Numbered from the stretch's first letter, positions 33,046-43,082 are shown. The stretch is 64,000 nucleotides of DNA from Streptomyces sp. SID12501 (GCF_010550245.1 NZ_JAAGLU010000002.1:308016-372015), one strand, 5' to 3'. The notes: generated by a model from the letters alone, not told the origin. A program made the numbers and translations.

Positions 33046-34611
33046 ATGTCCAGATCACGCACCGGGTCGTACCCGGCGGCGGTCTCGCTCGTCGCCGTCG
33101 CGGCGCTCGCCCTCAGTGCCTGCTCCGGTGGCGGCGGTACGTCCGGCTCGTCGGGCGGCACGACACTGGTGATCGACACGACCTTCAACCTGAAGACCGC
33201 CGACCCCGGCCGTGAGTTCGAGACGACCGGCGCCATCGTGGACAAGGCGCTGTACGAGACGCTGCTGACGTTCAAGGGCGGTGACGTCACCAAGCCGTTG
33301 CCGGGGCTGGCGTCCTCGTACGAGGAGTCCTCGGACAGCAGGACGCTGACCCTGCATCTGCGTGCGGGGGCGAAGTTCTCCGACGGCGGCGCGGTCACAG
33401 CGGACGATGTCGTGTACTCGTTGCAGCGGGTCATCGACCTCAAGGGCAACCCGTCGTTCCTGCTGGACGGGGTGACGGTGACCAAAACGGACGACTCGAC
33501 GGTGACGCTGACGTCGAAGAAGGCGAATCCGGCGCTGCCCTTCATCCTGCCGAACCCGGCGCTGGGCATCCTCAACGCCAAGGCGGTCAAGGCGCACGGG
33601 GGCTCGGAGGCGTACCTCAACAAGTCCTCCGCCGGCTCCGGGCCGTACACGCTGACGTCCTTCAACACGAACACGCAGGTCGTGCTCGCGAAGAACCCGA
33701 AGTACACCGGGTCGAACAAGCCGACGTACGACAAGGTCGTGATCCGGAACGTCCAGGCGCCGACGCAGAAGCTGAACGTGCAGCGCGGTGACAGCCAGGT
33801 GGCCCTGGACCTGAACTCGGACCAGGTGACGGGGCTCGGCGGCGGACTGAAGGTGCTGAGCGGGGCGTCGTCGGATGTGATCTTCCTGCTGCTGAACATG
33901 GACAAGGGGATCAGCGGTACGACGGCCAACGCCAAGTTCCGTGAGGCGGTCCGCAAGGGCCTCGACTACACCAGCCTGCTGGCGCTCGGCGGGACCGGCG
34001 CGGTGCAGGCGCCCGGGCTCATTCCGACGACGTTCGTCGGCGCGCTGCCCGCCTCCCAGGCACAGCAGCGGGACCTGAGCGGGGCGAAAGCGGCCCTGAA
34101 GGCGAGCGGGGTCGCGAACCCGACGGTGAAGCTCGGCTACCCGAGCGACCTCAGTGTGGACGGCCTGTCGCTGCAGACGCTCGCCGAGCGGGTCCAGTCG
34201 CAGCTCAAGGAGGTCGGTATCACGGTGACCCTCGCGCCGGCGCCGACCACGACGGAGCTGGACAACTACCGCAACGGCAAGGAGCAGGCCGGCCTCTGGT
34301 ACTGGGGCCCGGACTACCCGGACCCCAGCGACTACCTGGTCTTCCTGCCCGGCGGCCTGGTCGGCCTGCGCGCGGGCTACAAGGCGGGCGCCGACCCGGC
34401 GCTGACGGCGCTCGGCGACAAGGCGGCGACCACGACCGACACCGCCACCCGGGCGAAGCTGTACCAGCAGATCCAGACCGGGCTGAACGACAGTGGTCCG
34501 TTCATCCCGCTGATCCAGCCGAGCCGGCACATGGTGTCGGCCTCGACGGTCACCGGCCTCGCGTACAACCCCGTGTGGACGGTCGATGTCGCCGCCCTGG
34601 GTGCGAAGTAG
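33046..34611 (+). CDS. ABC transporter peptide-binding lipoprotein (DppA/OppA family)
   Basis: This 521-aa solute-binding protein of family 5 has a lipoprotein signal (VSLVAVAALALSAC, with Cys as the lipidated residue after LSA), then a Gly/Ser linker. Hallmarks are PLPGLASSYEES, TLTLHLRAGAKFSDGGAVTA with DDVVYSLQRV, and GSGPYTLTSF. It should capture peptides, nickel-type complexes or sugar-like solutes outside the membrane. ATG 33046 has GGAGG five bases upstream; an upstream in-frame ATG lacks one. It heads a five-gene operon with two permeases and two ATPases and is followed by an aminopeptidase gene, so peptides are the likely load. Confidence 0.95.
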   Translation: MSRSRTGSYPAAVSLVAVAALALSACSGGGGTSGSSGGTTLVIDTTFNLKTADPGREFETTGAIVDKALYETLLTFKGGDVTKPLPGLASSYEESSDSRTLTLHLRAGAKFSDGGAVTADDVVYSLQRVIDLKGNPSFLLDGVTVTKTDDSTVTLTSKKANPALPFILPNPALGILNAKAVKAHGGSEAYLNKSSAGSGPYTLTSFNTNTQVVLAKNPKYTGSNKPTYDKVVIRNVQAPTQKLNVQRGDSQVALDLNSDQVTGLGGGLKVLSGASSDVIFLLLNMDKGISGTTANAKFREAVRKGLDYTSLLALGGTGAVQAPGLIPTTFVGALPASQAQQRDLSGAKAALKASGVANPTVKLGYPSDLSVDGLSLQTLAERVQSQLKEVGITVTLAPAPTTTELDNYRNGKEQAGLWYWGPDYPDPSDYLVFLPGGLVGLRAGYKAGADPALTALGDKAATTTDTATRAKLYQQIQTGLNDSGPFIPLIQPSRHMVSASTVTGLAYNPVWTVDVAALGAK

Positions 34612-34615
34612 GCGC

Positions 34616-35677
34616 GTGGGTGGTGGGCGGCTCCTCGCCCGCCACCCGCTGGCCCGCTACCCGCTCGCGCGGTTCCTGCTCCGCCGCACCGCGGTCGCCG
34701 TACTGCTGGCCTTCGGGGTGACGCTGGTGACGTTCGTCCTCACCAACCTCGTGCCCGGCGATCCGGCGGCGGCGGCGCTCGGGCAGCGGGCGGTCGGGGA
34801 CCCGGCGATCGTGGCACAGTTCCGGCACCACTACGGCCTCGACAAGTCCCTGCCGGTCCAGTACGTCACCTATCTGGGCAATCTGTTCCAGGGGGATCTG
34901 GGCGAGTCGCAGCAGAGCCATCAGCCGGTTCTGACGGACCTGTCGACGGCCGTGCCGGCGACGCTGGAACTCGCCGGGGCCGCGATCGTGATCTCGCTGG
35001 TCGTGGGCGTGGCGTTCGGTGTCGTCGCGGCACTGCGCCGGGACCGGTTCACCGACCAACTCCTTCGCGTGATCAGCCTGTTGGGGGTGTCGGTACCGAC
35101 CTTCTGGCTGGCGCTGCTCGCCTTCTACGTCTTCTTCTACCGACTCGGCTGGGCGCCGGGCAGCGGCCGCCTCGACCCCGGCATGACCGCCCCGCCGCAG
35201 GTTACCGGCCTGTACACGATCGACGCGGCACTCGCCGGGCAGTGGCCGGTGTTCTGGAGCGCGGTGGGTCATCTCGCGCTGCCGGCGCTGGTGCTGACCG
35301 CGTACACCGTCGGCCTGCTGACCCGCTTCACCCGCTCCGCCGTCCTGGAGGTGCTGAACCAGGACTACGTCCGGGCGGCCCGCGCCAAGGGCCTGCCCGG
35401 CCGGACGGTCCTCTTCCAGTACGTGCTCCGGGCGGCCCTCGTACCCGTCATCACGGTCGCCGGACTGGCCTTCGGGTCGCTGCTGTCGGGCACCGTCCTG
35501 GTGGAGTCGATCTTCGCCTGGCCGGGCCTGGGGGCGTACGCGTACCGGAGCGCGACGACGCTCGACCTGCCGGCCGTGATGGGCGTCGGCCTGGTCGTCG
35601 GCATCGTGTATCTGACCGTCAACCTCGCCGTGGACGTGCTGTACGGCGTGATCGACCCGAGGGTGAGGGTGCAGTGA
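34616..35677 (+). CDS. ABC transporter permease (DppB type)
   Basis: This protein of about 353 aa has six hydrophobic spans, with AVAVLLAFGVTLVTFVLTNL near the N-terminus, the family motif LVPGDPAAAALG after it, and the coupling loop VRAARAKGLPGRTVLFQYVL. The start is uncertain: GTG 34616 is chosen because it lies just after the stop of the binding-protein gene, with GTG 34601 and an overlapping ATG 34586 as alternatives. The stop overlaps the next permease start (GTGA). It forms half of the membrane channel with the following DppC-type protein. Confidence 0.9.
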   Translation: MGGGRLLARHPLARYPLARFLLRRTAVAVLLAFGVTLVTFVLTNLVPGDPAAAALGQRAVGDPAIVAQFRHHYGLDKSLPVQYVTYLGNLFQGDLGESQQSHQPVLTDLSTAVPATLELAGAAIVISLVVGVAFGVVAALRRDRFTDQLLRVISLLGVSVPTFWLALLAFYVFFYRLGWAPGSGRLDPGMTAPPQVTGLYTIDAALAGQWPVFWSAVGHLALPALVLTAYTVGLLTRFTRSAVLEVLNQDYVRAARAKGLPGRTVLFQYVLRAALVPVITVAGLAFGSLLSGTVLVESIFAWPGLGAYAYRSATTLDLPAVMGVGLVVGIVYLTVNLAVDVLYGVIDPRVRVQ

Positions 35678-36540
35678 GGCTCAACCTGTTGAAACGGCTG
35701 CCGCCCGCCTGGCGCCGCCCGCTGTCCGTCACCGGCGGCCTGGTCGCGGCGTTCTGGCTGGTGATCGTGCTCGCCGCCCCGATGCTCGCCCCGCACGACC
35801 CCCTCGCGCAGGACCTGCCCAGGCTGGCCGCCCCCGGTGCCGGACACTGGCTCGGCACGGACGAACTGGGCCGGGACGTGCTGAGCCGGGTGCTGTACGG
35901 GGCCCGGGTGTCCATCCCGCTCGCGTTGCTGCTCGTGACGATGTCCCTGCTCGTCGGCGGGATTCTGGGCGCCTGCGCCGGGTTCTTCGGACGCTGGGTC
36001 GACGAGACCGTGATGCGGATCGCGGACCTGGTGTTCGCCTTCCCCACCGTCATCCTGGCGATGGTGGTCGCCGCCGCGCTCGGCGCCAGCCTGCAGAACG
36101 CGGTACTGGCCGTCCTGGTGGTGGCCTGGCCGTCGTACGCACGGGTCACCCGGGGCCTGGTCATGGGCCTGCGGAACCGCGAGTTCGTGCTCAGCGGACG
36201 GCTGCTGGGCTTCTCCGCCTGGCGCTCGCTGCGGGTGGACATCCTGCCCAACGTGCTCGGGCCGCTACTGGTGCTGGCCACCCTCGACATCGGGACCGCG
36301 ACGCTGCTGTTGTCCGGACTGTCCTTCCTCGGGCTCGGCGCCAAGCCGCCGACGGCCGAGTGGGGCGCGATGGTGGCCGCCGGTACCCAGCAGTTCGACA
36401 GGTGGTGGATCGGGGTCTTCCCGGGCCTGGCCATCCTCACCGTCGTCCTCGCCTTCAACTTCCTCGGCGACACGCTCCGGGACGCCCTCGACCCCAACAC
36501 CGCCCGCACCATCGGCGCGGAGAAGGAGCGTGTGGCATGA
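35674..36540 (+). CDS. ABC transporter permease (DppC type)
   Basis: This 288-aa permease has the DppC N-terminal span, then the conserved LAPHDPLAQDLPRLAAPGAG and HWLGTDELGRDVLSRVLYGA segments, the EAA-like loop NREFVLSGRLLGFSAWRSLR, and later LSGLSFLGLGAKPPTAEWGA. The GTG start at 35674 overlaps the upstream stop, and the stop overlaps the ATPase start (ATGA). It pairs with the DppB-type permease. Confidence 0.95.
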   Translation: MRLNLLKRLPPAWRRPLSVTGGLVAAFWLVIVLAAPMLAPHDPLAQDLPRLAAPGAGHWLGTDELGRDVLSRVLYGARVSIPLALLLVTMSLLVGGILGACAGFFGRWVDETVMRIADLVFAFPTVILAMVVAAALGASLQNAVLAVLVVAWPSYARVTRGLVMGLRNREFVLSGRLLGFSAWRSLRVDILPNVLGPLLVLATLDIGTATLLLSGLSFLGLGAKPPTAEWGAMVAAGTQQFDRWWIGVFPGLAILTVVLAFNFLGDTLRDALDPNTARTIGAEKERVA

Positions 36541-37327
36541 CTCCGGTGAGCGCCGGCAACGTGCTGGAGATCAGCGGCCTCACCCTCGACCTGGGCGGCC
36601 GTCGCATCCTCGGCGGCGTCGACCTGACCCTCCGGCCCGGCCGTATCCACGGGCTCGCGGGGGAGAGCGGGTCGGGCAAGACCCTGACCGGTCTCGCCAC
36701 CCTCGGCCTGCTGCCGCCCGGCGCCCGTACCGGCGGGCGGATCGAGTTCGAGGGCACCGACCTGCTGACCCTGCCCCCCAGGCGGCTCGGGGCGTTGCGC
36801 GGCCGGGTGATCAGCATGGTGTTCCAGGACCCGTCGACCAGCCTGCACCCCATGCTCAGCGTCGGACACCAGCTCACCGACCACCTGCGCCACCATCTGA
36901 AGCTGGACCGGAAGGCCGCGAAGGAGAGGGCGGCCGAGCTGCTCGCTCAGGTCCGTATCCCCAACCCCCGTGAGGCGCTGGGGCGTTACCCGCACCAGTT
37001 CTCCGGCGGGATGCGGCAGCGCATCGCCATCGCCATCGCGCTGGCCTGCGAACCGAAGGTGCTGATCGCCGACGAACCGACCACCGCCCTCGACGTGACC
37101 GTGCAGGCCGGCGTGCTGCGGCTGCTGCGCGGCCTCTGCGACGACCTGGGCCTCGCCGTCCTGCTGGTCACCCACGACCTGGGCGTGATGTCCGCGATCG
37201 CCGACGAGGTGAGCGTGATGCGCCACGGCCTCGTCGTCGAGACCGGCCCACGCGGCCGGGTCCTCACCGCCCCACAGCACGAGTACACCCGTACGCTCCT
37301 GGACGCGCTCCCCGGAAGGAGCACCGT

Positions 37328-37331
<4 letters not shown>
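36537..37331 (+). CDS. ABC transporter ATPase (DppD type)
   Basis: This 264-aa nucleotide-binding subunit has Walker A GESGSGKT, signature FSGGMRQR, Walker B KVLIADEPTTALD and switch His in VTHDLGV. It is shorter than many DppD proteins (about 320 aa) because the C-terminal oligopeptide extension with a Cys cluster is absent. ATG 36537 overlaps the upstream stop, and its own stop overlaps the second ATPase gene. The two ATPases should form a heterodimer that powers the permease pair. Confidence 0.95.
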
Positions 37332-38290
<959 letters not shown>

Positions 38291-38549
38291 CCTGACCCGG
38301 GCCGAACCGCCCACCCAGGATCGGTTACCAGGAGCGGGTACCGGATCCCGCGCGCCCGCTCGCCGGTCCGTCCGTACGCCCCGAGGCCGTGGGCCCGGCC
38401 GGACGTACGCCCGGCCCGGTGACTCACCCGGGGATGCGCGCGCCCGACCCGGGGTGCCGCCCGGCCCGCCGGCCGCGTTCCCGGTGGCTCCGCGTCAGCG
38501 GCACCTCCCGCGCGACCGTCCCACCCGCACAACACCTCACGGAGAACCG

Positions 38550-39713
38550 ATGCCCGACGCCCCGACGCCCCACGACGCCCACCTCCGCCACCCCGCCGAA
38601 CCGCTCGCGGCCCTGTACCCGGCCGACCGTCTTCGCACCGCCGGACAGGCCACGGCACGGGCCGGTCTTGACGCCCTGCTGATCTCCCCCGGTGCGGACC
38701 TGCGCTACCTGACCGGCTACGACGCCAAGCCGCTGGAGCGGCTGACCTGCCTGGTCCTGCCGGCCGACGGCTCGCCCTTCCTGCTCGTGCCGGCCCTGGA
38801 AGAACCCGCCGCGCGGGCGTCTCCGGCCGGTGACCTGGGCATCGAGATCACCGGCTGGAACGAGACCGACGACCCTTACGCCCTCGTCGCGGCCCGGCTG
38901 CCCTCCCGGACGGGCCGCCTCGGCGTCGACAACCACATGTGGGCAGAGAAGACCATCGCGTTCCGCACTGCACTTCCGGGCGCCCGTCAGGAGCTGGCCG
39001 GAAGCGTGCTGAACGAGCTGCGGATGCGCAAGACCCCGCAGGAGGCTGCCGCCCTGCGCCGGGCCGGTGCGGCCATCGACCGGGTGCACGCCCGCATGGG
39101 CGAGTGGCTGCGGGCCGGACGTACCGAACGCGAGGTCGGCCGGGACATCGCGGACGCGATCATCGCCGAGGGGCATGCCCGCGTCGACTTCGTCATCGTC
39201 GGCTCCGGACCCCACAGCGCCAGCCCGCACCACGAACTGTCCGACCGCACGATCCGGCCCGGCGACCCCGTGGTGGTCGACATCGGCGGTACGACCCCGG
39301 ACGGCTACTGCTCCGACTCCACCCGTGTGTACGCGATGGGTGAGCTGCCCGCGGACTTCCGCCGGCTCCACGAAGTGCTGCTGCGCGCCCAGTGCGCCCA
39401 GACCGACGCCGTACGGCCCGGCATCACCGCCGAGCGGCTGGACTCCATCGGCCGGGACATCATCTCCGACGCCGGATACGGGCCGAACTTCATCCACCGG
39501 ACCGGACACGGCATCGGCCTGGAGAGCCACGAGGAGCCCTACATCGTGGCCGGCAACAGGCTCCCGCTGGAGCCCGGCATGGCCTTCTCCGTCGAACCCG
39601 GCATCTACCTGCCCGGCCGGTACGGAGCGCGGATCGAGGACATCGTGATCTGCACCGAGGACGGCGGGGAGCGCCTCAACCGCACCGCCCGCGACCTGGT
39701 CGTACTCCCCTGA
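38550..39713 (+). CDS. M24-family Xaa-Pro aminopeptidase/prolidase
   Basis: This 387-aa metallopeptidase has a creatinase-like N-domain and a pita-bread C-domain. Metal ligands are visible: Asp in VVDIGGTTPDGYCSDSTR (two Asp), His in HRTGHGIGLESHEEP, Glu in FSVEPGIYLPG and Glu in ARIEDIVIC. It removes the residue before Pro at peptide N-termini or splits Xaa-Pro dipeptides. ATG 38550 has GGAG five bases upstream. Position right after a peptide ABC transporter suggests that imported Pro-containing peptides are degraded by it. No signal peptide, so cytoplasmic. Confidence 0.95.
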   Translation: MPDAPTPHDAHLRHPAEPLAALYPADRLRTAGQATARAGLDALLISPGADLRYLTGYDAKPLERLTCLVLPADGSPFLLVPALEEPAARASPAGDLGIEITGWNETDDPYALVAARLPSRTGRLGVDNHMWAEKTIAFRTALPGARQELAGSVLNELRMRKTPQEAAALRRAGAAIDRVHARMGEWLRAGRTEREVGRDIADAIIAEGHARVDFVIVGSGPHSASPHHELSDRTIRPGDPVVVDIGGTTPDGYCSDSTRVYAMGELPADFRRLHEVLLRAQCAQTDAVRPGITAERLDSIGRDIISDAGYGPNFIHRTGHGIGLESHEEPYIVAGNRLPLEPGMAFSVEPGIYLPGRYGARIEDIVICTEDGGERLNRTARDLVVLP

Positions 39714-39755
39714 CCCCGCGCCCGCCCACAGAAACCGGAACCGGAACCAGAAACC

Positions 39756-39783
39756 GGAACCAGGAACCAGGAACCAGGAACCA
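39756..39783 (+). repeat. GGAACCA tandem repeat containing the ribosome site
   Basis: Four perfect 7-bp copies of GGAACCA, preceded by degenerate copies from 39731, end 3 bp before the ATG of the acetyltransferase gene. The last GGAA serves as its Shine-Dalgarno sequence, so changes in copy number would add or remove alternative ribosome sites. Confidence 0.85.
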
Positions 39784-39786
39784 GCG

Positions 39787-40347
39787 ATGACCTACGAGAG
39801 TACGGCCCGTCCCGCCGTCCCGGCACCGCTGTGGCTGCCCGGCGAGGGCCTCGTCCTGCGCGAGTGGACCGAGGCCGATCTCCCCGCCATGACGGACCTG
39901 TTCGACGACCCCGGGATCGCGCACTGGACCCCGCTCGCCTCACCGTTCGACCTGGCCGCAGCCCGCGCCTACCTCGCCACCGCCCGGCAGGCCCGCCTCG
40001 ACGGCCTGCGCGTTCAGCTGGCCATCACCACCGACGGCCAGCTCCCCCTGGGCGAGGTGCTCGTCATCCGCAGGAACGCCAACGACCGTACCGCGAGCCT
40101 CGGTTACTCCGTGGGAGCCACACACCGCGGCCGGCACCTGGGGTCCAGGGCGCTGACCGTACTGACGGACTACGCCCATCACACCCTGGGCCTGCCCCGG
40201 GTGACGCTGAGCATCGAGGCGGAGAACGGCGCCAGCGCCGCGGTGGCCCGTGCCGCGGGCTACCACCTCACCGACGAGCCGCCGATCCTCACCGTCGACA
40301 AAGGACGGTCGCTTGCCTTGCGAACCTGGGCCCACGATCGCCCCTGA
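39787..40347 (+). CDS. GNAT-family N-acetyltransferase (RimJ-like)
   Basis: This 186-aa GNAT enzyme starts with GLVLREWTEADLPAMTDLFD as in RimJ/RimL-type N-terminal acetyltransferases. The acetyl-CoA loop is LGYSVGATHRGRHLGSRALT and the late motif is NGASAAVARAAGYHLTDE. It probably acetylates an amino group of a small molecule or protein N-terminus. It lies 73 bp after the peptidase gene, downstream of GGAACCA repeats, and 43 bp before an NTF2-like gene in the same direction. Confidence 0.9.
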   Translation: MTYESTARPAVPAPLWLPGEGLVLREWTEADLPAMTDLFDDPGIAHWTPLASPFDLAAARAYLATARQARLDGLRVQLAITTDGQLPLGEVLVIRRNANDRTASLGYSVGATHRGRHLGSRALTVLTDYAHHTLGLPRVTLSIEAENGASAAVARAAGYHLTDEPPILTVDKGRSLALRTWAHDRP

Positions 40348-40390
40348 CCCGAGCCGCACCCGCTCCGCCACCCCACCGAAGGACCCAGCC

Positions 40391-40852
40391 ATGCCCGCTT
40401 CACCGCCCCGTACCGCTCAGCCCGCACCCAGTGGCGCCCGCCCGGGTGGCACACCCGCCGACCTGGCAGCAGTGTGGGCGGTGATCACGGACATGTATGC
40501 GGGCTACACCGCAGGCGATCGCGAGCGCATCGACTCCCACCTGGACCCGGACGCCACCATCTGGGACTCCGCCACCCCCGAACTGCTCTGTGGCAAAACC
40601 GACTTGGACCGGGTCCGGGACAATCGCCCCACGGCCGACGGCAGCCCGGCCGAGACCGGTCTCACGCCGTACGGGCAGGTCATCGACGTCTTCGGAGAAC
40701 TGGCCGTGGCCCGCTACTGGCTGCGGGTCGACTTCCTCACAGCCCTGCCGGAACTGGCGCGCAACACCGCGGTTCTGCGGCGCGCCCGCCATGACGGTCA
40801 CTGGCTCCTCGTGCATCTGCACGAGGACATCCAGAGTGCTCGGGACGTGTAG
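40391..40852 (+). CDS. NTF2-like (SnoaL/DUF4440-type) protein
   Basis: This 153-aa protein has an NTF2-like cone fold: AVWAVITDMYAGYTAGDRER, IDSHLDPDATIWDSATPELL and the terminal sheet HWLLVHLHEDIQ. Families of this shape include steroid isomerases, SnoaL cyclases and kinase-associated domains; the sequence here is closest to the general 'nuclear transport factor 2 family' type, with no catalytic pair I can assign. ATG 40391 has AAGGA seven bases upstream. It follows the acetyltransferase gene and probably ends the peptidase-acetyltransferase unit. Confidence 0.85.
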   Translation: MPASPPRTAQPAPSGARPGGTPADLAAVWAVITDMYAGYTAGDRERIDSHLDPDATIWDSATPELLCGKTDLDRVRDNRPTADGSPAETGLTPYGQVIDVFGELAVARYWLRVDFLTALPELARNTAVLRRARHDGHWLLVHLHEDIQSARDV

Positions 40853-40890
40853 CGACGGGACGCGTGGCGACGGGACGCGTGGCGACGGGG
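40852..40890. repeat. 15-bp tandem repeat after the NTF2-like gene
   Basis: GCGACGGGACGCGTG occurs twice perfectly (40852-40866 and 40867-40881) and a third time in part. It starts at the last base of the stop codon, so it lies in the 3' untranslated region. The rest of 40891-41100 shows no gene. Confidence 0.85.
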
Positions 40891-41100
40891 CGGAGAGCCG
40901 GAGCCGACCGTCGATCCGGTGACCCGACCGCAGCGGAGAACGGCATGGAACAGCAGGCTGAGGGCTCTCACTCGTGAACCTCGTGACCGGTGCCGCAAAA
41001 CCACAGGTCAGCGGCGTCGTCACGCCCTTGGAAGGATGTATCAGGCGCAAGCCGGCACGGCGCGTGCGGTCGCTGTTGAATGTGCAACCGGTGGCGTGGT

Positions 41101-41342
41101 CCCCGTGAGAGCCCCACGCCTCCCGAACGGCGACGCCTTCACCGCCGAGGGTTCCTTCGGCCGCCTCTCTTCGAGGTGACACCCGACGGGGACGTCGTCC
41201 GGGAACACGACGTGCCCCACTTCGGCGCCTTCGGCGCGGGCGTTGGCACGGAATCCTCCCGTGGCGCCCAGAACACGGTCTCCCGCGCCTTTCGCTATGG
41301 GCCGGAGCACATGTCCTGGCTACGTCGGGAACGGGACTGGCG
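41101..41342 (+). pseudogene. C-terminal remnant of an arylsulfotransferase-like protein
   Basis: One frame reads PRLPNGDAFTAEGSFGRLSS. After a shift of reading frame it continues as LFEVTPDGDVVREHDVPHFG, then GAQNTVSRAFRYGPEHMSWL. This matches the end of ASST-type beta-propeller proteins (family: LPNGNTLxxEGxxGRxFEVTPDGEVVWEYxxPYF...FRAxRYxPxxxGL). No start and no upstream blades remain. It is a frameshifted fragment. Confidence 0.65.
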
Positions 41343-41360
41343 GGCTCATCTGAGGAGACG

Positions 41361-42074
41361 TCACCGGTCGAGATTCTCGTACTCCGTCTTGGGCACGCCG
41401 ATGTCCGAGAAGATAGTCCATGCCTGTCGCCTCATCAGTTCAGCGGCGGCGCCGTCGGTCCTCCGGCGAACGCGGGCGAGGGCCGTGAGGGTGCGGGCCT
41501 CGCCGAGTCGGTGGCCGGTCCCGCGATGTACGGCGAGGGCCTCCTGGCCGAGCTCGACGGCTGTGCCATGTGCTTCCTCGGCCTCCGCTGTTTCGCACAG
41601 GGCTGTCAGGGACTGGCCCTTCACCACGCGGAAGGAGTGGGTGCGGGCCAGGGCCAGCGCCTGTTCGGCGTGGGTGCGGGCCTCGGCGGTGAAATCCGCT
41701 CCCGGGAACAGGCCGAGCAGGCGGAACAGCCGGCGCGCACCGGGAGCCAGGACCCGGTACGACACCGAAAAGGCCGTACGCAAAGGAGAGTTGGTGTCAC
41801 CGTCCGGCTCCAGTGCCTCCAGCTTGTTGCCCTCGGTCATCTCGGCGACGAGGTCGGCCGTCCGCAGGGCCGGATCACCCGCGAGCCTGGCGGCGGCTAC
41901 CCGCAGGGCCAGGGGGAGGCTGCCGCAGAGCCGGATCAGTTCGGCGACCGCGTGTTCGTTGTCGTCGACCCGGTCCGTGCCTAGGGCCCGGCTCAGCAGG
42001 GCGCGGGCCTCGTCCGGCTGGAGGAGGCCCAGGGGCAGGGCGTGGGCGCCGTCGTGGGCGACTCTTCTGGCCAT
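41361..42074 (-). pseudogene. Truncated AfsR/SARP-type NB-ARC regulator
   Basis: The C-terminal part of an AfsR-like protein lacks both the DNA-binding domain and the P-loop. It keeps the NB-ARC helical end (HALPLGLLQPDEARALLSRA, LIRLCGSLPLALRVAAARLA, LFRLLGLFPGADFTAEA) and then jumps directly into TPRs (HAEQALALARTHSFRVVKGQ, HRLGEARTLTALARVRRRTD). An internal deletion between the two parts is likely. The true 5' end is lost; the given start is the first Met in the conserved region. It is probably nonfunctional. Confidence 0.7.
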
Positions 42075-42246
42075 GCAGTTGGGCGCGGGTATCGCCATGG
42101 CGATCTCGTTGCTGGCGGAAGCACGCAAAAGGCGTTCTGGTGAGGGCGAGTTGAGCGGTGGCGTGGCACCTTGCTTGCATGACATCACAGGTATCCGCAG
42201 GCCAGAGAGGAGCCCCCGTCAGGAGATCCTGAGGCGGAGAGATGTC

Positions 42247-42639
42247 TCAGGCAGGCATATCGACGGTCAGTCCGGCCGCCTGGGCGGCATCGGCCAGCCG
42301 TTTGTCATACGTGACGAATGAGGTGAGCCGGGAGCGGATGCGGAGAGCCGTTGCCAGATGAATGGCGTCCAGACTCCGTACGGTCGCTGGTTTCACGGTC
42401 TGGGCCAGAATGCGAATGCTGGCGTCCAGTTCCACCGACTCGATCAGGTCGAGGACTGGGTGGAGTCGGGCGACGGCTTCTGGGGCGTAGCGTGCCAGCG
42501 CCCGGGATGACTCGATCTCCGCCAGAACCGAACTCGTCCACCCGGTCTCCGCCCGTTCGTCGAGCCAGTCGCGCAATGCCTGTGTCTCGGCCTCGGCATG
42601 GACGAGTTTTACGATGGCGGCCGAGTCGAGGTAGATCAT
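42247..42639 (-). CDS. vapC: VapC-like PIN-domain toxin
   Basis: This 130-aa PIN ribonuclease has the acidic active-site residues: Asp5 in MIYLDSAAIVKL, Glu41/Glu43 in LAEIESSRAL, Asp91 in SLDAIHLATAL and Asp112 in VTYDKRLADAA. Family members cleave tRNA or rRNA and arrest growth when the antitoxin is lost. The ATG at 42639 overlaps the antitoxin stop by one base (TGATG), giving coupled synthesis. Together with vapB it sits at the inner end of the tRNA-Gly island, where it could stabilise the region. Confidence 0.94.
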   Translation of the reverse strand: MIYLDSAAIVKLVHAEAETQALRDWLDERAETGWTSSVLAEIESSRALARYAPEAVARLHPVLDLIESVELDASIRILAQTVKPATVRSLDAIHLATALRIRSRLTSFVTYDKRLADAAQAAGLTVDMPA

Positions 42640-42872
42640 CAGCGCTCGTCCTCGCGGCTGCGGGAGATCTCCGCCGCGATGTCGATGCCGTCCGGTTCGC
42701 CGAGCGGCATCCGCAGAACAGCGCGACGCATCGCGGCGGCCCGCTCCTTACGCAGTGCGGCTTCAAGTACGGCTTGGCGGATGGCCGCCGAGCGTGAGCC
42801 GCCGTCATGGGTCAAAACATCCAGGGCGTGCTCGGTCTCCGAGTCGCTGCGGATGGTAATGGTGTCAGCCAT
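42639..42872 (-). CDS. vapB: VapB-like antitoxin
   Basis: This 77-aa antitoxin has an N-terminal DNA-binding part, TITIRSDSETEHALDVLTHD and GGSRSAAIRQAVLEAALRKE (ribbon-helix-helix-like), and a C-terminal acidic/basic tail for toxin binding. The start is ATG 42872; a frame extension to 42890 would place codons inside the operator and is rejected. Its stop overlaps vapC by one base. A perfect palindrome lies 8 bp upstream and is the expected autoregulatory site. Confidence 0.9.
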   Translation of the reverse strand: MADTITIRSDSETEHALDVLTHDGGSRSAAIRQAVLEAALRKERAAAMRRAVLRMPLGEPDGIDIAAEISRSREDER

Positions 42873-42879
42873 GCAGCCA

Positions 42880-42902
42880 GCGTAAGACATTGTGTCTTAC
42901 GC
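42880..42902 (-). promoter_or_regulatory. vapBC operator
   Basis: GCGTAAGACA and TGTCTTACGC form a perfect 10-bp inverted repeat with a TTG spacer, 7 bp upstream of the vapB ATG. The placement suggests that the VapBC complex binds here and blocks its own promoter; the mRNA leader must be very short. Confidence 0.85.
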
Positions 42903-43052
42903 GGCAAGCCCCGGCTTGCCGTCCCTCCGCAGCGCACGAAAACGCCATTCGACCCCACCATGGGGACGGCAGGCTGAGGGCTTTCGTGGGTGATCGGCGC
43001 TGTTAGGGCACGCGGAGGGCGCGTCACCCTCGAATTGGACTAGACAACAAAT

Positions 43053-43079
43053 AAACCCCAGGCCGTTGACCTGGGGTTT
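43053..43079 (-). terminator. tRNA-Gly terminator
   Basis: AAACCCCAGG and CCTGGGGTTT form a 10-bp stem with a 7-nt loop. On the minus strand it is followed by TTTATTTGTTGT, a proper U-rich tail. It begins 5 bp after the tRNA 3' end. Confidence 0.92.
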
Positions 43080-43082
43080 CTT

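Noticed and set aside
40942..43000. Similar GGCAGGCTGAGGGCT stretches near 40950 and 42968
   Set aside because: The match is only about 15-20 bp with no clear structure, too short to call a repeat family.
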